Source of the DNA: JAQICJ01 sp041686345
GTDB lineage: Bacteria > Myxococcota_A > Polyangia > HGW-17
DNA length: 13,742 bases
Reading direction: 5' to 3'
Assembly (NCBI GenBank): GCA_041686345.1
Contig: JAWLEA010000090.1
Location: 1-13,742 of the forward strand
Shown: positions 6,441 through 13,553 of the stretch, piece by piece
How positions within the stretch are numbered: position 1 is the stretch's first letter
Layout of the letters: every line of letters starts with the position of its first letter
Notes under the pieces: model-generated
The model's input: the letters and a program-made list of their open reading frames with translations, nothing else
What the model was told of the DNA's origin: nothing
Databases searched by the model: none
Program-made: the position numbers and the translations under genes

Positions 6441-7538
6441 ATGCTTTATTCCATGTTTTTTTTGTTGCTTCTGAATTCTGGAACGAAATCCGATAATTAC
6501 AAGCAAAAATATACCAAACTGTTACTTGAAAAGGGTGAGGAAGCCAGGCGAAAAGGAGAAACTGCCAAAGCAGTAACCATTTTTGAAGCAACCAAGGTAC
6601 TCTCAGCCAAAAATAAACAAATTTACCACAAACTGGCAGATCTTTATTATTCCAGCGGGCGTGATCAACCGGCACTTGAACATTATCAGTTTCTTTCTAA
6701 AAATTACTGCGGAACCGAATGTCGAAAAGAATGTTTCCCCAAAGTTAAATGTTCCCGATTTAAAATCACTATTAATAGATTAAAAAAAATAAGCAAAGAA
6801 GAAAACAGAGTACCCCTTGCTGCCAAAGCTTCAAAACTTGCAAACAAACTTTATAAAAAAGCCTTGGAATTGAAAAAAAAGAAAAAATACAAAAAAGCTA
6901 AAGATCTCTTTAATGTAGCCATAAAACTTAACCCGGATTATGTGGGTATTTATCGTCAATTGGGAGACATTTACGACAAACTCAAAATCCCTGAACAGGC
7001 TGATGAATTTTATCTTTGGTATCTCAAAACTCGTCCTGCTGGCAAGAATGCCAGAAAAGTCCGGAAAAAATTATCCAAAAAAGCACGTAAATCATTGGGT
7101 AAAGTTAATCTGAAATCTTCTTACAAGTGCTATGTAGCCATAGGTTCCGGAATGTTAAAATCCCCAAGGGGGCGTGCTTACAAAACCCCGATAAGCTCAG
7201 TCAAGTTACCTCCTGGAACCTATCCTATCGGCTTTATCTGTAAAAAGCATAACATTGCGCGTCGGTTTTTTGTTAAAATAAAGCCTGGAGAAAAGAAAAC
7301 AATAACCTTTAAATATGGCACCCTCTCAGTAAAATTAAAGCCTTGGGCCAGAGTTTACATAGCTCCCAAAACAGGTAGTCGCAAAGGAAAATATATGGAC
7401 GCGGGTCTTTTTAAGGTCATAGGTATCCCTGAAGGTGAATACAAATTGAAACTGGTCTCCCATGACAAAAAGAAAAAAATGATAAAAGATATCAAAATTA
7501 AAAACCGCAAACATATCCGTATCAACAAATGGAAATAA
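6441..7538 (+). CDS. Exported Lys-rich TPR and PEGA-domain protein
   Basis: The 365-residue protein starts with a short hydrophobic signal (MLYSMFFLLLLNSG). No lipobox Cys is present, so it is probably soluble in the periplasm or outside the cell. TPR-like helix pairs occupy about 23-90 and 133-199. Between them is a Cys cluster, C90, C94, C98 and C104, which could form disulfides. Two PEGA-like beta domains follow at about 220-290 (VKLPPGTYPIGF) and 291-362 (GTLSVKLKPWARVYIAP, IPEGEYKLKLVS). PEGA domains are typical of surface or envelope-associated proteins. The protein is strongly basic, with runs of Lys. ATG at 6441 is chosen over upstream in-frame TTG 6381 because GGAG lies 6 nt before it. 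It is divergent from the ATPase gene and converges on osmC with a 3-nt gap. The molecular function is unknown; a scaffold or adaptor role is inferred. Confidence 0.78.
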   Translation: MLYSMFFLLLLNSGTKSDNYKQKYTKLLLEKGEEARRKGETAKAVTIFEATKVLSAKNKQIYHKLADLYYSSGRDQPALEHYQFLSKNYCGTECRKECFPKVKCSRFKITINRLKKISKEENRVPLAAKASKLANKLYKKALELKKKKKYKKAKDLFNVAIKLNPDYVGIYRQLGDIYDKLKIPEQADEFYLWYLKTRPAGKNARKVRKKLSKKARKSLGKVNLKSSYKCYVAIGSGMLKSPRGRAYKTPISSVKLPPGTYPIGFICKKHNIARRFFVKIKPGEKKTITFKYGTLSVKLKPWARVYIAPKTGSRKGKYMDAGLFKVIGIPEGEYKLKLVSHDKKKKMIKDIKIKNRKHIRINKWK

Positions 7539-7541
7539 ATC

Positions 7542-7940
7542 TCAATTCTTTTTGATGCCAACTGTAATTTCAGGGGTATTTTCAAGATATTTTTTTACTG
7601 TGCATAAATTTGCAGCTCGAACTACAGCTTTTTCATATTTTTCCGGAAACTCAGGAGGCAATTCAATTTCAAACTGGATCTTTTCGATTCCTTTGCCATC
7701 TTTGCGGGAAATTATCTTCTCCTTGATTTTTACCCCTTCTGTCGAAATATTTCTCGCCTGGCAAAACTGGAAAACATAACTGCCGGCACAGGTTCCCAAT
7801 GAAACCAGAAACAAAGTAAATGGTTCCGGAGCACTGGAATCCCCTCCGGCTAGTCTGCTTTGATCTGTTTTTATGGTGCGATCACCAACTATTGCGTTCA
7901 CTCGCTTGTTTTCTCCTGGTACTATAATTATTTCGCTCAT
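7542..7940 (-). CDS. OsmC-family protein
   Basis: The 132-residue protein has the OsmC/Ohr fold pattern: GGDSSAPEPFTLFLVSLGTC in the first half and AANLCTVKKYL near the end. C51 and C113 sit where the two redox-active cysteines of peroxide-reducing OsmC/Ohr proteins lie. Length and composition fit the small cytosolic YhfA-like branch, for which a physiological substrate is not firmly known. It is the last gene of the aro operon, starting 3 nt after the aroC-mutase stop. Its poor ribosome site (GAGAG) lies inside the end of that gene, which suggests translational coupling. Thiol peroxidase activity is possible but inferred from family membership only. Confidence 0.85.
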   Translation of the reverse strand: MSEIIIVPGENKRVNAIVGDRTIKTDQSRLAGGDSSAPEPFTLFLVSLGTCAGSYVFQFCQARNISTEGVKIKEKIISRKDGKGIEKIQFEIELPPEFPEKYEKAVVRAANLCTVKKYLENTPEITVGIKKN

Positions 7941-7943
7941 ATC

Positions 7944-9275
7944 TTAACTCTCTTTCATTTTATTTTGAATCTGCCTGGAATTTTCCACAACCAGTTTAAA
8001 AATTTTTTTTATGTATTCCCTGTTTTCTCCAAGTATTTGTGCCATATCAAGCCATTTATTTTCTAATTCTTTTTCTCGGGAAGTATCTATCACCGGTAAT
8101 CCTTCTGTCTTTTTATACTTTCCAATTGCTTTGGCTATCTGGGATCTGCGAGCCAACAATTCCAGAAATTCACTGTCAAGCAGTTCCAGTTCATATCTGT
8201 AATCATTGATTTCTTTTTGACAATTCCCTATTGGTGCCTGAATCAATTTTACATCTGCCAGCACTATTGCCGCCATTGCTTCCATAACTGGCAGAATTCT
8301 TGGCAAGAGGCAGGTATCATGCCTACCTTCCAATTGCAATTGAACTTCCTTGCCATCTTTGTCAATTGTTTTCTGAAGGCGCCCAATTGAACTTACCGGC
8401 TTTATCGCCGCTCTGATTAAAATATCCTGTCCTGTACTTATTCCTCCGGTTATTCCCCCTGCATTATTTGATAAAAAACCGGAACTGTCCATCTGATCGT
8501 TATGTTCAGAGCCTTTCATTGAGGTTGCTTCAAAACCCTGTCCAAACTCAATTCCTTTGACTCCTCCAATAGAAAGTAAAGCGAAGGCCAACCTGGCATC
8601 AAGTTTGTGGAAAACAGGATCTCCCAATCCTGCCGGAAGATTCTTGATTATCAATCCTGCAATACCACCAAGACTGTCTTTATCTTGCTTTGCTCTGGCC
8701 AGTCTTTGAACAGCTTGATTGTGCATCTTCCGGTCTGGACAAAACAATGAATTGTGATTGATTTCCCGAGTTGAAAAATTTTTCCAGGAAATTCCTCCAA
8801 TGGCATGGGAAAAAGACAAAAATTCAATACCTTCTTCTTCCAACAGTCTTCTGGCAACAGCTCCCGCAGCTACTCGAGCTACAGTTTCTCTTCCTGAACT
8901 TCTTCCACCTCCACGATAATCTCTGATTCCATATTTTTTCCACCAGGTATAATCGGCATGACCAGGACGAAAAAGATTTTTTATTTTTTCATAGTCCCTG
9001 CTTTGGGGATCTTTGTTTTCAATGAGAATACAAAGAGGGGTACCCGTGGTTCTGCCCTGAAAAACTCCTGAAACAATACGTGCCTTGTCCGGTTCTTTGC
9101 GGGTAGATGAAAAAGTGCCTGTTCCCGGTTTTCTACGATTTAACTGTTTTTGAATATCTTCCGGAGCAAGTGGGATACCGGGTCTGAGTCCATCAACCAC
9201 AACCCCCATCATTGGTCCGTGGGATTCACCAAAACTGGTAACCTTAAAACTTTGACCAAATGTATTTGACCACAT
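7944..9275 (-). CDS. aroC: Chorismate synthase fused to AroQ-type chorismate mutase
   Basis: The 443-residue protein joins two successive enzymes. Residues 1 to about 348 are chorismate synthase, which converts EPSP to chorismate with reduced FMN. The signatures are FGESHGP (15-21), RDYRGGGRSSGRE (118-130) and RHDTCLLPR plus PVMEAM (318-334). Residues 355-440 are an all-helical AroQ chorismate mutase, which converts chorismate to prephenate. Aligned without gaps to the E. coli P-protein mutase domain (offset 349), R11, R28, K39, D48, R51, S84 and Q88 become R360, R377, K388, D397, R400, S433 and Q437, all identical. Glu52 is also kept as E401. Both parts look active. The start MWSNTFGQ fits the family, with GAGG 9 nt upstream. 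The first 32 nt overlap the end of aroK. Confidence 0.95.
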   Translation of the reverse strand: MWSNTFGQSFKVTSFGESHGPMMGVVVDGLRPGIPLAPEDIQKQLNRRKPGTGTFSSTRKEPDKARIVSGVFQGRTTGTPLCILIENKDPQSRDYEKIKNLFRPGHADYTWWKKYGIRDYRGGGRSSGRETVARVAAGAVARRLLEEEGIEFLSFSHAIGGISWKNFSTREINHNSLFCPDRKMHNQAVQRLARAKQDKDSLGGIAGLIIKNLPAGLGDPVFHKLDARLAFALLSIGGVKGIEFGQGFEATSMKGSEHNDQMDSSGFLSNNAGGITGGISTGQDILIRAAIKPVSSIGRLQKTIDKDGKEVQLQLEGRHDTCLLPRILPVMEAMAAIVLADVKLIQAPIGNCQKEINDYRYELELLDSEFLELLARRSQIAKAIGKYKKTEGLPVIDTSREKELENKWLDMAQILGENREYIKKIFKLVVENSRQIQNKMKES

Positions 9276-9801
9276 CAGTTAATTCCTCAACTTTCAATTC
9301 CGTTGTATTTATTTTTATATGAGAACACTCGCGATACAAAGGTTCCCGACGTCTGCAAAGATATTCCACTTCCTGGGCAACTGACAAGGAAGTAAGAGAT
9401 GGACGCTCTTCAGTTTTCAGTCTTTTGATCAATATTTCCAAATCAGTTTCAAGCCAGATACAAAAAAAGTTCTTTTTCAACAATTTTCTATTGCTGGATT
9501 TTTCGATTATCCCTCCTCCTGTCGCCAAAACAAGTGATGACTGACCGGATTTTTCAATTAGAATTTCTTTTTCTTTTTTTCTAAAAAATTCTTCTTCACC
9601 CTGAGCAAAGATTTCGCAGACAGTCATCTGTGTTCGTTTTTCAATCTCCCGATCTGTATCGAAAAAAGGCCAAGCCAAAGTCTGAGCCAATTGGCTGCCC
9701 AAAGTTGTTTTTCCGCTTCCTCTCATTCCAATCAAAGCAATATTATCTAGTTTAATTTTCTCATCTCCTTCCAGAAACCAGGCCAGGATTTCTCTGTACA
9801 T
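9244..9801 (-). CDS. aroK: Shikimate kinase
   Basis: The enzyme phosphorylates shikimate at the 3-OH with ATP, the fifth step of the shikimate pathway. In the 185-residue reading, the P-loop is GMRGSGKTT (25-33). DTD at 48-50 supplies the Mg and shikimate Asp residues, R74 follows EFF, GGG is at 95-97, RP at 133-134, and RREPLY gives R152. All key residues are present. The ATG at 9801 overlaps aroA by 55 nt, has only a poor ribosome site, and adds about 15 residues before the usual family start. A textbook AAGGAG lies 8 nt before ATT at 9756, which would give MKLDNIALIG, the usual AroK N-terminus, so the real start may be that ATT. Coordinates use ATG. The 3' end overlaps aroC by 32 nt. Confidence 0.92.
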   Translation of the reverse strand: MYREILAWFLEGDEKIKLDNIALIGMRGSGKTTLGSQLAQTLAWPFFDTDREIEKRTQMTVCEIFAQGEEEFFRKKEKEILIEKSGQSSLVLATGGGIIEKSSNRKLLKKNFFCIWLETDLEILIKRLKTEERPSLTSLSVAQEVEYLCRRREPLYRECSHIKINTTELKVEELTDVVKYIWSKF

Positions 9802-10955
9802 TCTTTATTTGTAATAATTATTTTTCCGGGAAAAACCAGAGAGAATAATTCGAAAAACATAGCCAGTCGGTGGTCTGAGCCAGGATCTACCTGAATATTT
9901 TTTCTGGAGTTGAAATCCGGTCTTACCAATTCTATCCGGTCTTCTCTCATTTTCAATTCTATTCCGAACTTGGCCAGTTCCCGAGCCAGAACCAAACCCC
10001 GGTTACTTTCTTTATACCGGAGATGGGAAACCCCCTCCAAGTACAATTGCTTTTTCTTAACAATACCTGCAAGCAGGAGAGGAGGAAATAGATCAGGAGT
10101 TGCTTTGAGATTGAATTCTTTTCTACCGGTGCCAAGTTGGCGATACCAAGACTTGAATATTTTATCTCCCTGTTTGGAATTGAACCATTTATCTTGAAAA
10201 GGTTGATTGTTCCAACAAATTTCCACCGAAGGGGAACTGAATTCCTGGGCCAAAATCGCAAATGGATACAAGGACAGATCAGGCTCATTTGTTATTTTTT
10301 TCCCGGAATATGATCCGGGAAATACTTTGACTCCTCCCGGAACAGATTGAAAAAAAATTTTAAATTCATCCAAAACCGCGAGGGTCATTTTTATATAAGC
10401 CTCAGAAACAGGGTTGGTCCACAAAAAGGTTACAGGATTTTGAAATTGACTAGAAACCAGCAACAGGGCCGATAAAAATTGACTGGAGCGGGAACAGTCC
10501 ACTTCCAATCGAGCGGGTATTCCCCGAGTTTTGTACAAATGACAAGGAAGATGACTTTTTTTTTCAGGAGTATCTACCTGAACACCAGAATTTTTCAATA
10601 AGGTGAAAAATTCACCCATGGGTCTTGCCTTGAGTTGCCAGGAACCTGTCAGAGATAGAGGTTCCGCCTTCAATAGAGAAAAAGCAGCCAGAAACCTGGC
10701 CGTGGTGGCACCATCCCGGCAAAAAACAGGTTGTGCGGGGAATTGCAATTGTCCCGGGTAAATTTCAATACCCCCAGTTTGCATTTTGAAGATGATTCCC
10801 AGCCTGGAAAGTGCCTTGATCAAATCTTGAGAATCGGCACAGGTACTCGGAAATGATAAAAAGGAAGGGGAATCAGCCAGAGCAGCCATGATCAAATATC
10901 TTTGAGTCAGGGATTTTGAAGCAGGAAGATTAAATTTGATTATATTGGCAGGCAT
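9747..10955 (-). CDS. aroA: 3-phosphoshikimate 1-carboxyvinyltransferase (EPSP synthase)
   Basis: The 402-residue enzyme condenses shikimate-3-phosphate with PEP. It opens with NLPASKSLTQR (K14, S15, R19), and KARPMGE carries the usual Arg (R111). SSQFLSALLL is at 157-166, PDLFP gives D288, RYKESNR gives R313, E316 and R319, and DHRLAM gives H362 and R363. EKSW gives K389. The PEP-site loop, usually GNAGT, reads RDGAT here (80-84), so the residue matching E. coli Gly96 is Ala. Gly96Ala and the natural Ala in CP4-type enzymes are known to lower glyphosate sensitivity. The start MPANIIKF is preferred; ATG at 11036 would overlap aroDE by 107 nt. The preferred start overlaps aroDE by 26 nt and has no clear ribosome site, suggesting coupling. 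The gene is slightly shorter than the usual 427 residues. Confidence 0.93.
   Translation of the reverse strand: MPANIIKFNLPASKSLTQRYLIMAALADSPSFLSFPSTCADSQDLIKALSRLGIIFKMQTGGIEIYPGQLQFPAQPVFCRDGATTARFLAAFSLLKAEPLSLTGSWQLKARPMGEFFTLLKNSGVQVDTPEKKSHLPCHLYKTRGIPARLEVDCSRSSQFLSALLLVSSQFQNPVTFLWTNPVSEAYIKMTLAVLDEFKIFFQSVPGGVKVFPGSYSGKKITNEPDLSLYPFAILAQEFSSPSVEICWNNQPFQDKWFNSKQGDKIFKSWYRQLGTGRKEFNLKATPDLFPPLLLAGIVKKKQLYLEGVSHLRYKESNRGLVLARELAKFGIELKMREDRIELVRPDFNSRKNIQVDPGSDHRLAMFFELFSLVFPGKIIITNKECTEKSWPGFWKEMRKLN
9754..9770 (-). promoter_or_regulatory. Strong ribosome binding site pointing to an ATT start for aroK
   Basis: On the minus strand AAGGAG is followed by ATGAGAAA and then ATT (9756-9754) in the aroK frame. 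No other aroK start candidate has a comparable site. The ATG inside the spacer is in the aroA frame, five codons before the aroA stop, so the site has no evident use except to start aroK. Confidence 0.4.
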
Positions 10956-12426
10956 TTTTAATTTTTGTAAATTCCCAAGCAGGTAAGAAATGTGATAGTT
11001 GAAGAAAACCTTGCTGTAACCAGAAATCATGGCCATTAATTACTATATTTTTTTCTTTTGGGCAAAGTTTGACCAGATTGGTTTGAGCTTTGTTTTCCAT
11101 GAGCAAATCAATTACCAGCATTTGACTGTATTTGGCTAATATTTTGTTCCAGACTTGACAAGACAGATTAACCGGCAGGGTATTTACCACAATTACCGGT
11201 TTTAAATTTTGAAGTTGTTCCAGCTTTTTTATTGTGTATTTGTTTTTTCTCTTTTTCAACAAAAAATCCAAATCAGATGTTGCTTTGGTCGGATTTCGAC
11301 AACCTGTAACCAGGTTATAATCAAAGGGTAATGCAGCCAGACAACTTTGAGCTGCAGCACCATTGCCCAAAACCAGAGCAATTTTATTGAAACGATCATC
11401 AAAGGGCAGGTTTTTGGAAAAAATATTCTGAAAAGCCAGATAGTCTGTATTTTTCAATTGAACCACCCGCTTGCGGCGCTCAAAAACCAGAGTATTTACA
11501 GCTCGGGTATTTACCACGGAATCATGGAGTTCTCTTGTCAGATTATCTTTTGCCCCAGGATTTTCCTTGAAAAAGAAACTGGATTTTTTCAAGGGCATGG
11601 TTACACAGAGCCCCTTGAAAGGAAATTGGCAAAAAGCTTCCAGTTGATATTCCCGAAAAATTTGAATTTTAAGATAATGATATCTCAGGTTCAACTTGGA
11701 AAAAAGATGGTTGTAAAATTGATATGAAGGGGATTGGGAAATAAGTTTCCCCCCAGCCAAAGCTAAAACTTCAAGCTTATCTTCATCGAAAATTCTTCCT
11801 AACTCCAAACTCTGTAAAGAAGGTTGCTCCCGGGAACTTCTAAATTTGGAAAAACAATATCCATAAGTAAGATTGGCATTGAAAAAAGAAGGTTTGAATC
11901 TGGAAATTCTGCCAACCTTACCCATGGCAATAACTACCCGGATATTTTTGTTAAACTGGATTTTTCTCAACTCAAGCAACTGATTGCAGGAGTTGATTTT
12001 AACAGCAATTTTACCGCCTGTGCAGGGCATTTTATTGATTTTATCAACAGTTGTAAAAATGGAAGCAAGGGAAGTATATTCGTAAAAATGTCCTGAAGCT
12101 ATAATTCTGGTGACAGGAATTATTGCCGTCAACTTTTTAAAATTGCTTTCATTGTCCAGGAATTTATAATCTATATCGCAATAATAATCAGAAAATTGAG
12201 CTATTTTACCAAATAATTGTCGGTTGCGAGCAAAATAACGGCTGAATTTGTTCTGAAAAAAAGAGAAGGTGAAAATTATTTTCTTGTTTGTTGCCAATCG
12301 CAGGATTTCATCTTCTCTTCCCGGATAAAGTTCCATTCTTATTTCATGATAATCCGCCTTATGGTTTATTCTGTTTTCAAGATTTTCAAGATTATTTTCT
12401 TTCCCGGTAGAACAGATCAAAGTCAT
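10930..12426 (-). CDS. aroDE: Bifunctional 3-dehydroquinate dehydratase (type I) / shikimate dehydrogenase
   Basis: The 498-residue protein fuses steps three and four of the pathway. The AroD part (about 1-215) has EIRME (E28, R30, E32), catalytic His H113 in ASGHF, Schiff-base Lys K139 in GGKIAV, ISR (R176) and Q201. The Arg after TF that helps bind substrate (Arg82 in Salmonella/E. coli) is Ser (S55). The AroE part (about 228-498) has SQSP (S230, S232), VTMPLK with catalytic K280, AVNT (N311), NTD with catalytic D328, the NADP glycine loop GNGAAA (354-359), and a Gln (471 or 472) near the C-terminus. Both halves are divergent and rich in Lys, Phe and Asn. ATG at 12426 overlaps the aroB stop as ATGA; an in-frame TTG at 12465 lies inside aroB. 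The same fusion order is known in plants and Chlamydiae. Confidence 0.88.
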   Translation of the reverse strand: MTLICSTGKENNLENLENRINHKADYHEIRMELYPGREDEILRLATNKKIIFTFSFFQNKFSRYFARNRQLFGKIAQFSDYYCDIDYKFLDNESNFKKLTAIIPVTRIIASGHFYEYTSLASIFTTVDKINKMPCTGGKIAVKINSCNQLLELRKIQFNKNIRVVIAMGKVGRISRFKPSFFNANLTYGYCFSKFRSSREQPSLQSLELGRIFDEDKLEVLALAGGKLISQSPSYQFYNHLFSKLNLRYHYLKIQIFREYQLEAFCQFPFKGLCVTMPLKKSSFFFKENPGAKDNLTRELHDSVVNTRAVNTLVFERRKRVVQLKNTDYLAFQNIFSKNLPFDDRFNKIALVLGNGAAAQSCLAALPFDYNLVTGCRNPTKATSDLDFLLKKRKNKYTIKKLEQLQNLKPVIVVNTLPVNLSCQVWNKILAKYSQMLVIDLLMENKAQTNLVKLCPKEKNIVINGHDFWLQQGFLQLSHFLPAWEFTKIKNACQYNQI

Positions 12427-13553
12427 TTTGAACCATCTTTGAATAGACTGGTTTTGGTAAACCAACTCGGATTTATTTTTTTCAGGAAAGAAACAGATTC
12501 AAATTTTCCCAAGGCTGAAGGAAGGGAAATAATTATTTGTTTTTTCAGATTTTTCTTATCCCGAGCCAGGTATTTTATGAACCCTTTATAATCGGGCTTG
12601 ATGAATTCGGAACTGGATAAAAAATCAAGATCAGGTAAAGAATCAAGAAAAGAAACTATTAACTCAAAATCTTTTTGGGGGAAATCAAAATATTTCAATC
12701 CAATTTCTAATTCTGTTCTTATTCCATGGAGAACGGCCACCCCATGCACAAGCTTGTAATTGGAAAGTGCTTCCAGAGCATGACCTGCCGTATGCCCAAA
12801 ATTAAGAATATGTCTCAAATTAGTTTGAAAGGGATCTTGCTGAACTATGTCCATTTTTATCTTCTGAGCGGAAATAACCAGGGAAAAAAGTTTTTCAACC
12901 AGAGAAAAATTGCTTTTGCTTTTATAATCTTGCCAGTGTTCAATGATTTTGGGATAAATCTGTAATTCTTCAAAAAGATCAGCAGAACCCAGAATGGAAT
13001 GTTTTACCATTTCACCCAATCCAGAAAGTAGTTCTCTGCGAGTAAGGGTACCCAAAAAGCCGGGAAGAAAAAAAACTGCTTCAGGAAAATGCCAAGTTCC
13101 CACCATATTTTTTCCCGCTTTGTTATTGATAGCTGTTTTTCCACCCAGAGCGGCATCAACCATGGCCAGAACCGTGGTTGGGAAAATTATATAATCCAAT
13201 CCTCTCATACAGATTGAAGCAAAAAAACCGGAAAAATCAGAAATTCCTCCTCCGCCTATGGCCACAACTGCACTTTTCCTTGAAAGTCCCCTTGCCGTAA
13301 TTTTATTGGTTAAAGTATTCCACAGATCGGCATTTTTGGCATTTTCTCCCCGGGGCAGATTGAAGAATTCATATTCAAGTCGACTCTGAGCCAGAATTTC
13401 CTGCAGAAAATTTTCGTAAAGTGAATACACAAATTTATCTGCAAAAACCAGCAAATTATCATATTGGTGACAAAGATTTTCCAATTCTGGCAAAGATTCC
13501 TCTCCAAAATAATGTTTTGTTGAAAAATCTTTTCTGAACAGAAAATTCTCCAT
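12423..13553 (-). CDS. aroB: 3-dehydroquinate synthase
   Basis: The 376-residue NAD- and metal-dependent enzyme cyclises DAHP to 3-dehydroquinate. The NAD loop is IGGGGISDFSGF (99-110), where most homologues have GGGVVGDLAGF. PTTVLAMVDAALGGKTAIN (125-143) and GKNMVGTWHFP (147-157) are typical. The metal ligands, by comparison with Aspergillus E194, H271 and H287, are E181, H254 and H270, and NFGHTAGHALE surrounds H254. It is the first gene of the aro operon. The start ATG has CGGAAAA 7 nt upstream. The stop TGA shares ATGA with the aroDE start, so the two are probably translationally coupled. Confidence 0.95.
   Translation of the reverse strand: MENFLFRKDFSTKHYFGEESLPELENLCHQYDNLLVFADKFVYSLYENFLQEILAQSRLEYEFFNLPRGENAKNADLWNTLTNKITARGLSRKSAVVAIGGGGISDFSGFFASICMRGLDYIIFPTTVLAMVDAALGGKTAINNKAGKNMVGTWHFPEAVFFLPGFLGTLTRRELLSGLGEMVKHSILGSADLFEELQIYPKIIEHWQDYKSKSNFSLVEKLFSLVISAQKIKMDIVQQDPFQTNLRHILNFGHTAGHALEALSNYKLVHGVAVLHGIRTELEIGLKYFDFPQKDFELIVSFLDSLPDLDFLSSSEFIKPDYKGFIKYLARDKKNLKKQIIISLPSALGKFESVSFLKKINPSWFTKTSLFKDGSK

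Noticed and set aside
6368..6496. 42-codon open frame upstream of and overlapping the TPR/PEGA start
   Set aside because: It has no ribosome site, no recognisable composition, and overlaps the signal-peptide codons of the real gene. A leader-peptide role cannot be supported.
9747..11036. Longer aroA from ATG at 11036
   Set aside because: It would overlap aroDE by 107 nt and add 27 residues without a ribosome site. The MPANIIKFNLPASKS start fits the family better.
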